Below, piece by piece: positions 51,693-61,390 of a DNA stretch of 64,000 nucleotides (the stretch's first letter is position 1; each line of letters begins with the position of its first letter). The position numbers and the translations under genes are program-made. The notes under the pieces are model-generated. The model ran no database searches and was not told where the DNA came from. It saw nothing but the letters and a program-made list of their open reading frames with translations. The DNA comes from CAJXZP01 sp964195485 (lineage in GTDB: Bacteria > Bacteroidota > Bacteroidia > Flavobacteriales_G > Salibacteraceae), in the NCBI GenBank assembly GCA_964195485.1, contig CAXMPG010000082.1, forward strand, positions 1 to 64,000, in the 5' to 3' direction.

Positions 51693-54134
51693 ATGAAAAT
51701 CCGTAATTTCTTTTATATGGCAAGAAATCTATTGTTTACCGCTTTTTTTACGGCATTACTATTATTACTGTCCCCCACGTTTGGTTTTTCGCAAGATCTA
51801 ACGAATCCAAAACAAGATAGTGCCAAATCAAATAAGATAATTTCTATTGACCAAATTTCTAGCGAAACAGAAACGCTACGAGGTAGAATTTCAAGCTTAG
51901 AAAAAGTTCTTCAGCCAAGTATGCAAACGCATGAGGTAGATTCACTAGTAGATTCAGCTTATATTGAAATTATGGTGAACAGGGATTCTCTGTATTCACA
52001 AATTTCAGATTTAACAAGACGAGACTTAAACGTTAGAAAAGTAGCTTGGAAAAATTATAGGTCTAAATTAAAATCGTTGCAAACGGTTCTAAACGATAGA
52101 ACAAATGATATTTCTGAAGTAAATGATGAGTTAGTTGATGAATTAGAAAAATGGGCAATTACCAAAGGTGATTTAGCTGAAAATAATGAATCGGAAGATG
52201 TTTTCGCTAGTTTAGATACCATGATTCTTACGCTAAACTCCTTAATTAATGTTGCTCATGTTCGATTGGATAGCGTTTTTTCCGTCCAAAAAAAATTGAC
52301 GGAATTAATACTAGTAGTAGATGAGGCCAATTCAGAAATCAACCGAGTAGAACGCCAAATTCAAAGAAATTATTTCGTCTTAGATAGTGATCCTATTTGG
52401 GTTGCTTCTGCGGTAGATACCATTCCGCTAGACTCTGCTCAAATGGACTCTGTGAACAAAGAAAGCATCTTTATTATTGGGGTAAAAAAAGACGTTGATG
52501 CATTGAAAAAATTTATAACGCTTAATTGGGAAACGTCTATTTTTCAAATGTTGTTTTTGCTGTTATTACTTGTAGTGATAGTAATTTTAAACAGGCAATG
52601 GCGCGTAATAGAAAGTGCTGGAATAGAGACGTTAGACCAGCAAACAAAAATAATTTTTGATAACCCAATAGCCAGTACATTAGCGGTAGGCGTATTAATC
52701 TCCGCCTATTTTTATGAAGCAGTGATTCCCGTATTTGGAGAGGCTCAAATACTCATGGTGTTATTTGCCACCATCTTTTTGTATCCGAAAGTAACCAGTA
52801 AAAAAATACGTGTGTTTTTATGGTTGCTATTGGTCGCTTACTTCATTGAAATTACAGACGTATACTTCATTCCGAAATCACCTACCGTTAGGTGGCTACT
52901 TATTTTAGAAAGCGCTATTTTGATGGTTGCTATATTTTTAGGTAGAAGAACAGTGTTACAGAACGCACATAAATTTAAAAAAATTGGTTTAATATTTCGT
53001 TATGTGTTACCCATTTATGAGTTGTTTCTTGGCGTTGCAGTTTTAATTAACGTACTAGGAATGGTTAACTTAGCAAGTATGATGGTGTATGGAGTATTGT
53101 TCTCTATTGTCCTTGGTATGGTAGTGTCTCTAGCTATAAAAGTGACTACCAGTTTTTTGGTGTTAATTTTTAAAATTCGGAAATCCAGAAATAACCACGT
53201 ATTGTCTGTTATGGTAGAAGCCACTAATAAAAGGTTTCAGCCCGCATTAGTATGGATTGGTATAATTGTATGGATATTCTTTACCCTGAAAGGATTTGAT
53301 ATCTATAGTAATATTACGGAATGGGTATATGAAAGCTTAGAAATTGGATGGCGAGTTGGGGAAATGAGAATTTCTTTAGGAAGTATTCTAGCCTTTATTT
53401 TCTTGTTTGTAACCACGCTGTTAATTGCGAAACTTTTAGCGGCCATTTTTCAAGATGATTGGATGATTCAAACTCTTCCAAGAGGTGTGGCACCCGCAAT
53501 ATCTTTGTTACTTAGAATTTTTGTTATTGCCGTAGGTCTCTATCTTGCTTTTTCATCGGCTGGGTTTGATTTGAGTGAGTTAGGTTTCATATTTGGCGCT
53601 TTGGGTGTGGGTATTGGATTCGGATTACAAAACGTAGTATTGAATTTCATTGCAGGGTTAATTCTTGCTTTTGAAAGACCTATCAACCTTGGAGATACTA
53701 TTGAAGTAGATCAAGAAATGGGAATTGTAACCAGTATTGGTGTTCGTTCTAGTAATATCCGTACCTATTCAGGCTCAGAAGCTATTATTCCAAATGGAGA
53801 TTTAATTTCCAAAAAAGTGGTAAACTGGACCTTGGCAAACCGTGATCGCAGAAGTAAAATATTAATGCGTACCGCTCCAAATGCCGACCCTGAAAAGATA
53901 ATTGAATTGTTTAATAGAATTGCTATCGATCAAGAAGTTGTTTACAAAGACCCAGCACCCAAGACTTATTTTTATGGGTATGATGATTTAGGTAACCTCA
54001 GTTTTGCATTAATGTACTGGACGTCTTTTTCTGATACACTAAAAACGGATAGTGCCATAGCATTACATATATTTAAAACGCTTAAAGAAATAGGCGTAGA
54101 ACCACCTATGCCTAATCAACGAAACTTTGATTGA
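51693..54134 (+). CDS. MscS-family mechanosensitive ion channel, large form
   Basis: An 813-residue inner-membrane channel. It has a signal peptide (about 1-33), a periplasmic coiled-coil region (about 40-265), about ten predicted helices, and the MscS core near residues 630-790 with the pore-lining helix LGFIFGALGVGIGFGLQN and the beta domain ERPINLGDTIEVDQ. The size and N-terminal coiled coil resemble the MscK/YbiO group rather than the small MscS. The start was set at ATG 51693 instead of TTG 51687. It opens when membrane tension rises after osmotic downshock. The ogt gene follows directly. Confidence 0.9.
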   Translation: MKIRNFFYMARNLLFTAFFTALLLLLSPTFGFSQDLTNPKQDSAKSNKIISIDQISSETETLRGRISSLEKVLQPSMQTHEVDSLVDSAYIEIMVNRDSLYSQISDLTRRDLNVRKVAWKNYRSKLKSLQTVLNDRTNDISEVNDELVDELEKWAITKGDLAENNESEDVFASLDTMILTLNSLINVAHVRLDSVFSVQKKLTELILVVDEANSEINRVERQIQRNYFVLDSDPIWVASAVDTIPLDSAQMDSVNKESIFIIGVKKDVDALKKFITLNWETSIFQMLFLLLLLVVIVILNRQWRVIESAGIETLDQQTKIIFDNPIASTLAVGVLISAYFYEAVIPVFGEAQILMVLFATIFLYPKVTSKKIRVFLWLLLVAYFIEITDVYFIPKSPTVRWLLILESAILMVAIFLGRRTVLQNAHKFKKIGLIFRYVLPIYELFLGVAVLINVLGMVNLASMMVYGVLFSIVLGMVVSLAIKVTTSFLVLIFKIRKSRNNHVLSVMVEATNKRFQPALVWIGIIVWIFFTLKGFDIYSNITEWVYESLEIGWRVGEMRISLGSILAFIFLFVTTLLIAKLLAAIFQDDWMIQTLPRGVAPAISLLLRIFVIAVGLYLAFSSAGFDLSELGFIFGALGVGIGFGLQNVVLNFIAGLILAFERPINLGDTIEVDQEMGIVTSIGVRSSNIRTYSGSEAIIPNGDLISKKVVNWTLANRDRRSKILMRTAPNADPEKIIELFNRIAIDQEVVYKDPAPKTYFYGYDDLGNLSFALMYWTSFSDTLKTDSAIALHIFKTLKEIGVEPPMPNQRNFD

Positions 54135-54136
54135 TT

Positions 54137-54667
54137 ATGGCTAAAATCATAATCAAATACATCAAAACACCAGTAGGAGAGCTCATCTTAGGTTCGTTTA
54201 ATAACCAATTATGTGTGGCTGATTGGCGTTACCGTAAAATGCGCTCGGCTATTGATTCACGAATAAAGAACGGTCTAAACTCTGATTTTGAAATAGGAAT
54301 ATCTGAAGTAGTAGAAGAAACCGAACAGCAATTAATTCAATATTTTGATGGATTAAGAACCAGTTTTGAGATCCCCTTATTAATGGTAGGTACAGATTTT
54401 CAAAAACAGGTGTGGAATGCCTTGATGCAAATCCCGTACGGTAAAACAGAAACGTATTTAGGGTTATCAAAGTCTTTAGAAAATGAAAAAGCCATAAGAG
54501 CCGTAGCTTCTGCCAATGGGGCAAACGCTATTTCTATAATTGTTCCGTGCCATAGAATTATTGGCAGTAATGGAGATTTAGTAGGGTACGCAGGTGGATT
54601 GCCAGCGAAGAAAAAGTTGTTGGAATTGGAAAACCCTATTCGGTTAAGCCAAATGGAATTGTTTTAA
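54137..54667 (+). CDS. ogt: Methylated-DNA--protein-cysteine methyltransferase (O6-alkylguanine repair)
   Basis: A 176-residue suicide repair enzyme that moves the alkyl group from O6-methylguanine to its own cysteine. The acceptor is C138 in IVPCHRIIG. The preceding block PYGKTETYLGLSKSL and the arginine-finger helix KAIRAVASANGANAIS fit the family, as does the Ada-type N-terminal domain (PVGELILGSFNNQ). The ATG at 54137 was used; a TTG at 54131 overlaps the mscS stop. It is likely co-transcribed with the channel gene. Confidence 0.94.
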   Translation: MAKIIIKYIKTPVGELILGSFNNQLCVADWRYRKMRSAIDSRIKNGLNSDFEIGISEVVEETEQQLIQYFDGLRTSFEIPLLMVGTDFQKQVWNALMQIPYGKTETYLGLSKSLENEKAIRAVASANGANAISIIVPCHRIIGSNGDLVGYAGGLPAKKKLLELENPIRLSQMELF

Positions 54668-54679
54668 TACTTTGGTCAA

Positions 54680-55330
54680 ATGAAAAAGAAGAAAGAGCCA
54701 ACATTAGCAGAATTAGAACGTGGTGTTGGGTTATTGAGTAGTGTTAAGATCGTGGTTAATGTACTTTTTGCATTGCTTATTTTTCAAGCTTTCTTAATCC
54801 TTCCAAGACCCGGTGATCCACTATTGGAATACAATACCCTCGAAGAAATATTTAGTGAACACATCATGAGTTTGCTCGTTATTGTAGTCGGTTTAATATT
54901 GATTATTATTTACTGGATTCAGTTTAACCTCCTATTCGGAAATATTAAAAGAAGTACACCCTTACATGCCATATTAGCATTGACACAAGTTATTTTCTTA
55001 ATGATTTATTTGTACTTCTTGCGTTTTGATATGGAATATGATGGATTGACATTAGCCCTTCAAATGGAAAGTATCTTTTTGGCTTTAGCCGGTTTTATTG
55101 GCGCTTTCAATTGGCGTTATGCAAAATCTATTGGGTTAACTTCTGAGCAAATTACAGCGAAAGAAGAGTTGGATTTATTCTACAAAGTATTACCTGAACC
55201 TATAGCATCCGTAATTACTTTTCCTTTTGCCGTAATGGGTCCTGGAATCTGGACATTCGCTTTTTTGTCCATTATTCCAGTAACGTATATTTTAAAATTC
55301 ATCCGTAAAAAGAAGGAGAATGCTTCATGA
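54680..55330 (+). CDS. Membrane protein of unknown function, five predicted helices
   Basis: A 216-residue membrane protein. Hydrophobic stretches lie at about residues 20-45, 65-88, 96-117, 128-145 and 180-205. The charged N terminus (MKKKKEPTLAELERG) should be cytoplasmic. It loosely resembles TMEM175-like potassium channel proteins (short repeats of helices with acidic and aromatic residues), but the signature FSDG motif is not present, so this is not claimed. It follows ogt by 12 bases and overlaps the next gene by 4 bases (ATGA). Function is unknown. Confidence 0.75.
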   Translation: MKKKKEPTLAELERGVGLLSSVKIVVNVLFALLIFQAFLILPRPGDPLLEYNTLEEIFSEHIMSLLVIVVGLILIIIYWIQFNLLFGNIKRSTPLHAILALTQVIFLMIYLYFLRFDMEYDGLTLALQMESIFLALAGFIGAFNWRYAKSIGLTSEQITAKEELDLFYKVLPEPIASVITFPFAVMGPGIWTFAFLSIIPVTYILKFIRKKKENAS

Positions 55331-55836
55331 AGGAAGTTTCAAAAACACGAATGATTATAGGAACTAGCGTTATGGTAATTGGCTTTATTAGTCCGCTATT
55401 TATCCCTATTGTTACTAGCGCTGATTTATCAACCGCTTGGAAAACAGGCTTGTCAGGAGCACTTGCCATTGGAATTCCTGAGATTTTCATGGTAATAGCG
55501 ATTGCTATCATGGGTAAATCAGGATATGAATTTATTAAATCTAAAGTTGGCAATTTTATCCATCCCATTTTACCTCCGGATCAAGTTAGTTTAACCCGGT
55601 ACAGAATAGGATTGATTTTATTTATTACACCACTAATTGTTGGCTGGGCGTTTCCCTATTTAAGTAGTCATTTTGCTAGCCTCAACAATTTTCCTATTTG
55701 GTATTATGTCATTGCTGATTTGGTGTTTATTAGCAGCTTCTTTGTTTTGGGTGGTGACTTTTGGGATAAATTAAAGCGTTTATTTAAGCATGAAGATACC
55801 GTGAATAAACTGGTTTCGTCAACCACCAAGTCGTAA
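55327..55836 (+). CDS. Membrane protein of unknown function, four predicted helices
   Basis: A 169-residue membrane protein with helices at about 10-30, 40-62, 95-115 and 125-145. The segment GLSGALAIGIPEIFMVIAIAIMGKSGYEFI (in part) is the most conserved-looking part and recalls small proteins annotated as transporter-suffix domain or DUF-type. I am not certain of a family. The 4-base overlap with the preceding membrane-protein gene suggests the two act together. Confidence 0.75.
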   Translation: MKEVSKTRMIIGTSVMVIGFISPLFIPIVTSADLSTAWKTGLSGALAIGIPEIFMVIAIAIMGKSGYEFIKSKVGNFIHPILPPDQVSLTRYRIGLILFITPLIVGWAFPYLSSHFASLNNFPIWYYVIADLVFISSFFVLGGDFWDKLKRLFKHEDTVNKLVSSTTKS

Positions 55837-55844
55837 TTCATTTA

Positions 55845-55877
55845 TTGACGATGGATAAAATTGATTATGTAAATTTG
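55845..55877 (+). promoter_or_regulatory. -33/-7 promoter of the DUF1254/DUF1214 gene
   Basis: TTG (55845-55847) and TAAATTTG (55870-55877) are 22 bases apart and match the Bacteroidota -33/-7 elements. This fits a start at ATG 55908 and rules against the open frame reaching back to 55845. Confidence 0.5.
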
Positions 55878-55907
55878 AAAGTAGTAAAAGTCAGTAAATG
55901 TAAAATT

Positions 55908-56948
55908 ATGAGAAATACGTACCTATCAATATTAACAACTGCATTGATAATTTTAATGGCTAGTTGTACAAGTAATTCGGAGAATACAGAAACACAAAGT
56001 GAAGAAGTTGTGGCAGTCGAAAAAACTTCCCCTCCTATTGTAACCAAAGAAACTTTCCCTCAGGCATTTACAAATATGCGTCTTGGTGCAATCTTTAAAA
56101 AAGCAGGAGCGGTTAACACCTTCTTTGAGATGCCCGTACCAAGTAGTGTTCCGGAGGAACAATTTGTGGTTAGAATGAATAGGGATACCTATTACTCTGT
56201 ATCTGTGATAGATATGTCAAGTGATGAGGTCTTCGTTACTATTCCTGAAACCAAACAATATGTTTCTCTTCAAGTAGTGGATGAGAATCACGAAACTCAA
56301 CCCATGATTTATGGCTCGGGCAGACATAAAATTACCGCTAAAACCACGCATGCATTTGTGATTGTTCGTGCGCTCGAGGATAATGCGCGTAAAAACCTAA
56401 TTATTGAAGCTGGAAGCGCGAAACCTTTCGTGGTGAAAGAATGGGATATGGAATCTTTTCTTGCTGTTGATAAAGCAGGTAACCTAGATTTTAGTGATGG
56501 CTATGACCAAGCAAAGGCATTTAGTAATTCTGAAAGCGGACAAACGGCCTACATGAACTATGTAGGATGTGCCGGTGGCTGGGGAGGCGCTATGGTGGAA
56601 GATAATATCTATCAAACCAGTGACTATTTTGAAGCTGGTGGTTGTTATGAAATGACATTTACTGATCCACAAGATCTTTGGTTTTGGTCGGCAACAGTTT
56701 ACAATGCAAACGGTCGTATTTTTAACGATGTTGCGAATATTTCTAGCGAAATGAACCCAGTGAAGAATGATGATGGTACTTATACAGTGCGTTTTGGTTG
56801 TGAAGGAATGCCTAACAATATTCCTATTTTAGAGGGGAATACTACCGGGAAATTCAATGTGTTAATGCGTCATTATGGACCTAGTGAAATGGTGAGCAAT
56901 AATGAAGAAGGATATAATGCGACTTTATTTATTAAAAAGGTAGAGTAG
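55908..56948 (+). CDS. DUF1254/DUF1214-domain lipoprotein
   Basis: A 346-residue lipoprotein. The signal runs from MRNTYLSILTTALI to LMASC, so the mature protein is membrane-anchored. The first half (about 50-170) fits DUF1254 (VRMNRDTYYSVSVIDM, KQYVSLQVVDENHE) and the second half fits DUF1214 (DPQDLWFWSATVYNANG, FNVLMRHYGPSE). Proteins with both domains are common in bacteria and lack an established function. The longer frame from 55845 adds 21 residues that would hide the signal peptide and overlap a promoter, so ATG 55908 was chosen. It probably is a single-gene unit. Confidence 0.87.
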   Translation: MRNTYLSILTTALIILMASCTSNSENTETQSEEVVAVEKTSPPIVTKETFPQAFTNMRLGAIFKKAGAVNTFFEMPVPSSVPEEQFVVRMNRDTYYSVSVIDMSSDEVFVTIPETKQYVSLQVVDENHETQPMIYGSGRHKITAKTTHAFVIVRALEDNARKNLIIEAGSAKPFVVKEWDMESFLAVDKAGNLDFSDGYDQAKAFSNSESGQTAYMNYVGCAGGWGGAMVEDNIYQTSDYFEAGGCYEMTFTDPQDLWFWSATVYNANGRIFNDVANISSEMNPVKNDDGTYTVRFGCEGMPNNIPILEGNTTGKFNVLMRHYGPSEMVSNNEEGYNATLFIKKVE

Positions 56949-56999
56949 TAGTCTTCATTTAGATAGATCATTCTTTCTTTCAATTTTGGAACAATACGT

Positions 57000-58976
57000 A
57001 TGAAAAAGACACTACTATTTGTAATCGCAGCATTCGCTGCACTAAGTCAAACAAACGCGCAAAACGCATTAGATTTTGATGGATCAAATGATTTTGTACA
57101 AACCACTTACGCTGGAGTTTCAGGTACTGGCGCGAGGACTATCGAGGCTTGGGTAAAAACCACAGCCAATAGTCTACCTTCTTCATCAGGAGGCACTGGC
57201 CAAAAAGTAATTGTAGATTACGGCTCTTTTACTACTGGAGGAAGGTTCACTTTGAATTTGCTTTGGAGTAACTCAATCAGAATTGAAGTGGGTGGTAACG
57301 GTTTGAGTGGAAATTTAGCTATAAATGATGGGGTATGGCATCATGTTGCCGCAGTTTATAACCCTTCTGCTACCAATAAATACAGCTTATACATTGATGG
57401 AACACTAAATATAGCGGGTAATTTAACCGTACTTGCAAATACTGGAACAACTCAAAATGTGATGATTGGGCAACGTATAGATGGGATAAATAAATTTGAC
57501 GGAGCTATAGACGAAGTACGGATTTGGAATGTAGCACGAACAGTAACTCAAATTCTTGGTAGTATGAACTCAGAGTTTTGTGTGATTCCATCATCGCTAA
57601 AAGCATATTATAAAGCAAATCAAGGTACTGCATCAGGAACTAATACCGGATTAATCACCTTAAATGATAACTCAGGAAATAACAATAACGGAACGCTTAC
57701 AAATTTTGCGCTTACTGGCGCTTCTTCTAATTGGGTTTCAGGAGTAACATTAACCTCTGGAAATCTCACAGGTGGAACTGCAAATATTTCAGGATGTGTG
57801 CCTTATACTACATTAGGGAATCAAATATTAACTTCCTCAGGTACGTATCCAGATACTTTGGTGTTGCCTTCAGGGTGTGATAGTGCGTATACGTTAAATT
57901 TTACTGCACTTCAATCTTCATCCAGTACCATTACCACTACTGCATGTGATTCTTATACCACACCAGGTGGTGGCGTTATTAATAGCTCTGGAGTACATTA
58001 CGAAACCCTTGTGAATGCTATTGGATGTGACAGTGTAATTACCATTAATCTCACGATTAATAACTCTACTAGTTCTTCTATAACCACAACTAATTGCAGC
58101 AGTTACACAAGCCCTTTAGGGCATGTATATACCATTTCAGGAACGTATATAGATACGCTTCAAAATGCCGCAATGTGCGACAGCTTGATCACTATTAATT
58201 TAACGATCGTAAATTCATATAATGCTACGCTTATTGAAACAGTTTGTGATTCGTATACGTCACCTAGTGGGCAGGTATTTACAAGTACCGGAATCTATTC
58301 AGATACGGTTAGTACTGGTACTCCATGTGATAGTGTGTTTACTATAAATTTAACGGTAAATCAAAGCACTACGAACACCATTACAGCGTCTGCATGTGAT
58401 GAGTATATTTCTAGTACTGGAACTAGTTATGCTACTTCCGGAACATATACCGAAACAATCCCGAATGCTATGGGTTGTGATAGTGTGATTACCCTAATTT
58501 TAGACATTACCAATATTAATTCAGTGGTAACGGTAAATGGGTCAACACTAACAGCCGTTGTGATGGGATTGTCATATAGATGGTTGGATTGTGATGATAA
58601 TTATGCCCCTATATCTGGAGGAAATCAACGTAGTTACACACCTGCATCAAACGGAAATTATGCCGTTAAAATTACGGATGGAATCTGTGTGGATACTTCA
58701 TTATGTGTGAGTATTAACAACGTGGGTGTAAATGAGGTAAGGAATAGTGATGCACTAAAAATATACCCAAACCCAGCCAGTAATAATTTGTTTATTCAAA
58801 CCTCGACTGAACGTACAACGGTCTTTATTCAATCCATTTCAGGGGGCTTAATTAGAACGTTAGTAATTGAAAAAGGCACGCAACAATTTGACGTCTCGAA
58901 TTTGAAATCAGGTTTATATTTTATCAACTACACCTCAAACAACAACGAGTATTTTGAGAAATTAATCATTCAATAA
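57000..58976 (+). CDS. LamG-domain surface protein with Cys-rich repeats and T9SS tail
   Basis: A 658-residue secreted protein. It has a signal peptide (1-20), then a LamG/concanavalin-like domain (about 22-190; NDFVQTTYAGVSGTGARTIE, DGVWHHVAAVYN, YIDGTLN, FDGAIDEVRIWNVAR). About five repeats of roughly 46 residues follow (about 270-500), each with a CDSY-type beginning and CDSVITINLTI-type end, a pattern seen in Bacteroidota surface proteins. A T9SS sorting domain closes it (LKIYPNPASNNLFIQ and following). Probable role: adhesion to polysaccharide. The gene heads a run of four genes for exported proteins. Confidence 0.85.
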   Translation: MKKTLLFVIAAFAALSQTNAQNALDFDGSNDFVQTTYAGVSGTGARTIEAWVKTTANSLPSSSGGTGQKVIVDYGSFTTGGRFTLNLLWSNSIRIEVGGNGLSGNLAINDGVWHHVAAVYNPSATNKYSLYIDGTLNIAGNLTVLANTGTTQNVMIGQRIDGINKFDGAIDEVRIWNVARTVTQILGSMNSEFCVIPSSLKAYYKANQGTASGTNTGLITLNDNSGNNNNGTLTNFALTGASSNWVSGVTLTSGNLTGGTANISGCVPYTTLGNQILTSSGTYPDTLVLPSGCDSAYTLNFTALQSSSSTITTTACDSYTTPGGGVINSSGVHYETLVNAIGCDSVITINLTINNSTSSSITTTNCSSYTSPLGHVYTISGTYIDTLQNAAMCDSLITINLTIVNSYNATLIETVCDSYTSPSGQVFTSTGIYSDTVSTGTPCDSVFTINLTVNQSTTNTITASACDEYISSTGTSYATSGTYTETIPNAMGCDSVITLILDITNINSVVTVNGSTLTAVVMGLSYRWLDCDDNYAPISGGNQRSYTPASNGNYAVKITDGICVDTSLCVSINNVGVNEVRNSDALKIYPNPASNNLFIQTSTERTTVFIQSISGGLIRTLVIEKGTQQFDVSNLKSGLYFINYTSNNNEYFEKLIIQ

Positions 58977-59009
58977 TTTGTACACTTGTATTTTTAACGA
59001 AAACAATCC

Positions 59010-59726
59010 ATGAAAAAAACGTTAGTGCTAATTGGACTATTATTTCTAGGTTTTACGGCAAAATCACAAATTCTTATTTCTATAATTTTCGGAGATAAAT
59101 TAAACTCACCTAATTTAGAATTTGGATTAGAAGGAGGAAATAACTGGTCTAATATCACCAATTTCCAATCAGGAAAACCGTTATCGAGCTTTAATCTTGG
59201 TTTTTACTTTGATTTCAAAATCAAGAATAATTTTTATATCTATACCGGTGTCTTAGTTAAATCAGATTTAGGAATAAGCGGGTTGCGAGAAAGTGATTTG
59301 ATTGCAATTGGAGCAGATTATTACAAAGATGAAAACGACACTCCAGTAGAGGGAATATACGCGCAAAAACTAAATTATTTTTTAGTTCCAGTACTCGCAA
59401 AGTATAGGCATAAGACTAATATTTATGTGGAAGGAGGTCCTCAATTCGGTTTAATGTACAAAAGCTGGGTAGAGTTCAACTCAGACATTGAAGGTAGAGA
59501 TGCCACGGTGAAAGAATACAATCGTGATTTGATTAATAAGATAGATGTTGGGGCCTTGATAGGTACAGGATATAAATTTAGAAATGGTCCCGGTTGGAGC
59601 GTTGGTGTCAAGTATTATTTTGGGTTTGTGGATGTCTATAAAAACGTAAGTGATACAAAGAATAGGTCTTTATTTGTTAAGGTTAACATACCAATTGGAA
59701 AGAATAAAAAGAAAGAGACAAAATAA
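59010..59726 (+). CDS. Outer-membrane beta-barrel protein (PorT-like)
   Basis: A 238-residue exported protein with a signal peptide (1-19) and alternating hydrophobic strands. GLEGGNNWSNI, FDFKIKNNFYIYTGVLVKSD, YFLVPVLAKYR and VEGGPQFGLMY fit the outer-membrane beta-barrel family PF13568 (PorT-like). The C terminus has a basic run, KNKKKETK. It follows the LamG protein gene by 33 bases. Possible role: anchor or adaptor for a surface protein; not proven. Confidence 0.78.
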   Translation: MKKTLVLIGLLFLGFTAKSQILISIIFGDKLNSPNLEFGLEGGNNWSNITNFQSGKPLSSFNLGFYFDFKIKNNFYIYTGVLVKSDLGISGLRESDLIAIGADYYKDENDTPVEGIYAQKLNYFLVPVLAKYRHKTNIYVEGGPQFGLMYKSWVEFNSDIEGRDATVKEYNRDLINKIDVGALIGTGYKFRNGPGWSVGVKYYFGFVDVYKNVSDTKNRSLFVKVNIPIGKNKKKETK

Positions 59727-59735
59727 TTTAAGTAG

Positions 59736-60824
59736 ATGAAAATAATGAAAATTACCCGCGTATTAGTGCTGTTAATCTTGGTCGTATTCTTTGCTTTACC
59801 AGAGGTAACTGCGCAACAGTATTCTGGCAAAAAAATAAAAACAAAACATCAAGCATATACCGATAGTTTAAAAGCTATTAAATACGACCGCATATTACCC
59901 ATTTTGGGAGCTGGAGCATATAAACAAGGTTTTGATATACCCTATCCCTTGGGAGTGATGATTAACACGATAGCCATGCGCCAAGGTATTAGCATTGATA
60001 ATATGCAACTTGGTTTAAAAACAGATAACCAAGACATACCTTTAACTGATGTTGGTTTTATTGAGTTTGGAGAAAATACCAATACTTCTGTTTCTTATAA
60101 TTTTAGACCAGATATATGGGTGCTTCCTTTCTTAAATGTGTACGGACTGTTTGGAGCTGGAAACACCAGTACCGAAGTCAATTTGGTTGCGCCAATTCAA
60201 ATGAAGTCGGTGGTAGATCAAAAACTTAGAACCACAGGGTTTGGAGTGATGGGTGCTGGAGGTATTGGTCCGGTATGGATATCTGTAGATGCAAATTTCA
60301 CATGGAATAAACCCGAACTTTTAGAAGAAGCCACTAAGGTTAATGTGCTAGGAATTAGAATGGGTCATAGTTTTGTGTTTAAAAAACAACCCGATAGAAA
60401 CATCAATATCTGGGTTGGAGGAATGCGGGTACATATGGGCTCCGAAACGCGAGGTGAAATTACCTTAGGAGACGCTATTCCTTCAGAAACGTGGGATAGA
60501 AAAGACCAAATTGTTGGAGAGTATTATGATTGGTACAATGGATTAAATCCAAATAATCCTGTTGATCGTAAAAAAATAGAGGCTGCCGATAATACGCTTA
60601 CTCCAATTATAGAAAGAATTGACGCGGCTGATGGCGATGCTATTATTCGTTATGGTATGGATAAGCAAACCAAACAGTTATGGAATATGTCTGTGGGTGG
60701 TCAATTTCAATTTAGTAAAGCATGGCAATTACGTTCTGAGGTTGGATTTATTGGAGATAGAAAGTCCCTTTTAGTATCATTAAACTACCGATTCTTAGGT
60801 CCACGTAAAAAGGAATTTAGATAA
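59736..60824 (+). CDS. Exported protein of unknown function, probable outer-membrane barrel
   Basis: A 362-residue protein with a signal peptide (about 1-27, ending EVTAQQ). The C-terminal 190 residues contain alternating strands (VNVLGIRMGHSFVF, NINIWVGGMRVHMG, WQLRSEVGFIGDRKSLLVSLNYRF) and end in aromatic-rich YRFLGPRKKEFR, as outer-membrane barrels do. No other domain was recognised. It starts 9 bases after the PorT-like gene and ends 1 base before the next, which implies one operon. Confidence 0.72.
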   Translation: MKIMKITRVLVLLILVVFFALPEVTAQQYSGKKIKTKHQAYTDSLKAIKYDRILPILGAGAYKQGFDIPYPLGVMINTIAMRQGISIDNMQLGLKTDNQDIPLTDVGFIEFGENTNTSVSYNFRPDIWVLPFLNVYGLFGAGNTSTEVNLVAPIQMKSVVDQKLRTTGFGVMGAGGIGPVWISVDANFTWNKPELLEEATKVNVLGIRMGHSFVFKKQPDRNINIWVGGMRVHMGSETRGEITLGDAIPSETWDRKDQIVGEYYDWYNGLNPNNPVDRKKIEAADNTLTPIIERIDAADGDAIIRYGMDKQTKQLWNMSVGGQFQFSKAWQLRSEVGFIGDRKSLLVSLNYRFLGPRKKEFR

Positions 60825-60825
60825 T

Positions 60826-61353
60826 ATGAGGACACTCTTTTTAAGCCTATTTTTTCTTGTGGTAATTACACCAACAGCTAAGTCGCAAGAAACAGAGCCA
60901 GCAGAAGAACCGGAAAAAAAGCATTTAATATCGGCTTCATTTGGTTACACTTTTATTCCTAAAGCTACCTCTATTGGCGGTACGGAGGCAAATGGCGTTT
61001 TCGTTCCCTCTATCGGGTTAGACTATTTTTATCGTCTGTCACCAAAATGGGAAGTAGGAACTATGATTGACTTAGAGCTTAGTGACTACCTAATATTTGA
61101 AAAGGATTTAGAAAGAGAAAAAGCATTGGTAATTGCTTTATTAGGTACGTACAAACTAACGAAACACATCAGCCTTTTTGGCGGAGGCGGAATTGAATTA
61201 GAAAAGCATCAAAATCTCGCTGTTTTTAGATTTGGTACAGAGTATATTCATTATTTCGATAAAGGATGGCTTCTTGGCCCTGGGTTTTTTTATGATTTCA
61301 AGGAAGGTTACGATACTTGGTCAATGGCGATTGCTTTTGGAAAAGAGTTTTAG
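60826..61353 (+). CDS. Small outer-membrane beta-barrel-like protein
   Basis: A 175-residue exported protein with a signal peptide (1-20). The mature part begins ETEPAEEPEKKH and then has repeated beta strands (LISASFGYTFIP, GVFVPSIGLDYFYR, WEVGTMIDLELS, HISLFGGGGIELEKH, GWLLGPGFFYDFKEG), like an eight-stranded OmpX/PagP-size barrel. It is the last gene of the four-gene exported-protein operon. Function is unknown. Confidence 0.75.
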   Translation: MRTLFLSLFFLVVITPTAKSQETEPAEEPEKKHLISASFGYTFIPKATSIGGTEANGVFVPSIGLDYFYRLSPKWEVGTMIDLELSDYLIFEKDLEREKALVIALLGTYKLTKHISLFGGGGIELEKHQNLAVFRFGTEYIHYFDKGWLLGPGFFYDFKEGYDTWSMAIAFGKEF

Positions 61354-61390
61354 TTATTACAATTAAAGAAAAAATAATATCCAAAATGTC

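Noticed and set aside
54680..55330. TMEM175-type potassium channel
   Set aside because: The helix layout is loosely similar, but the FSDG signature of that family is missing, so it is left as unknown.
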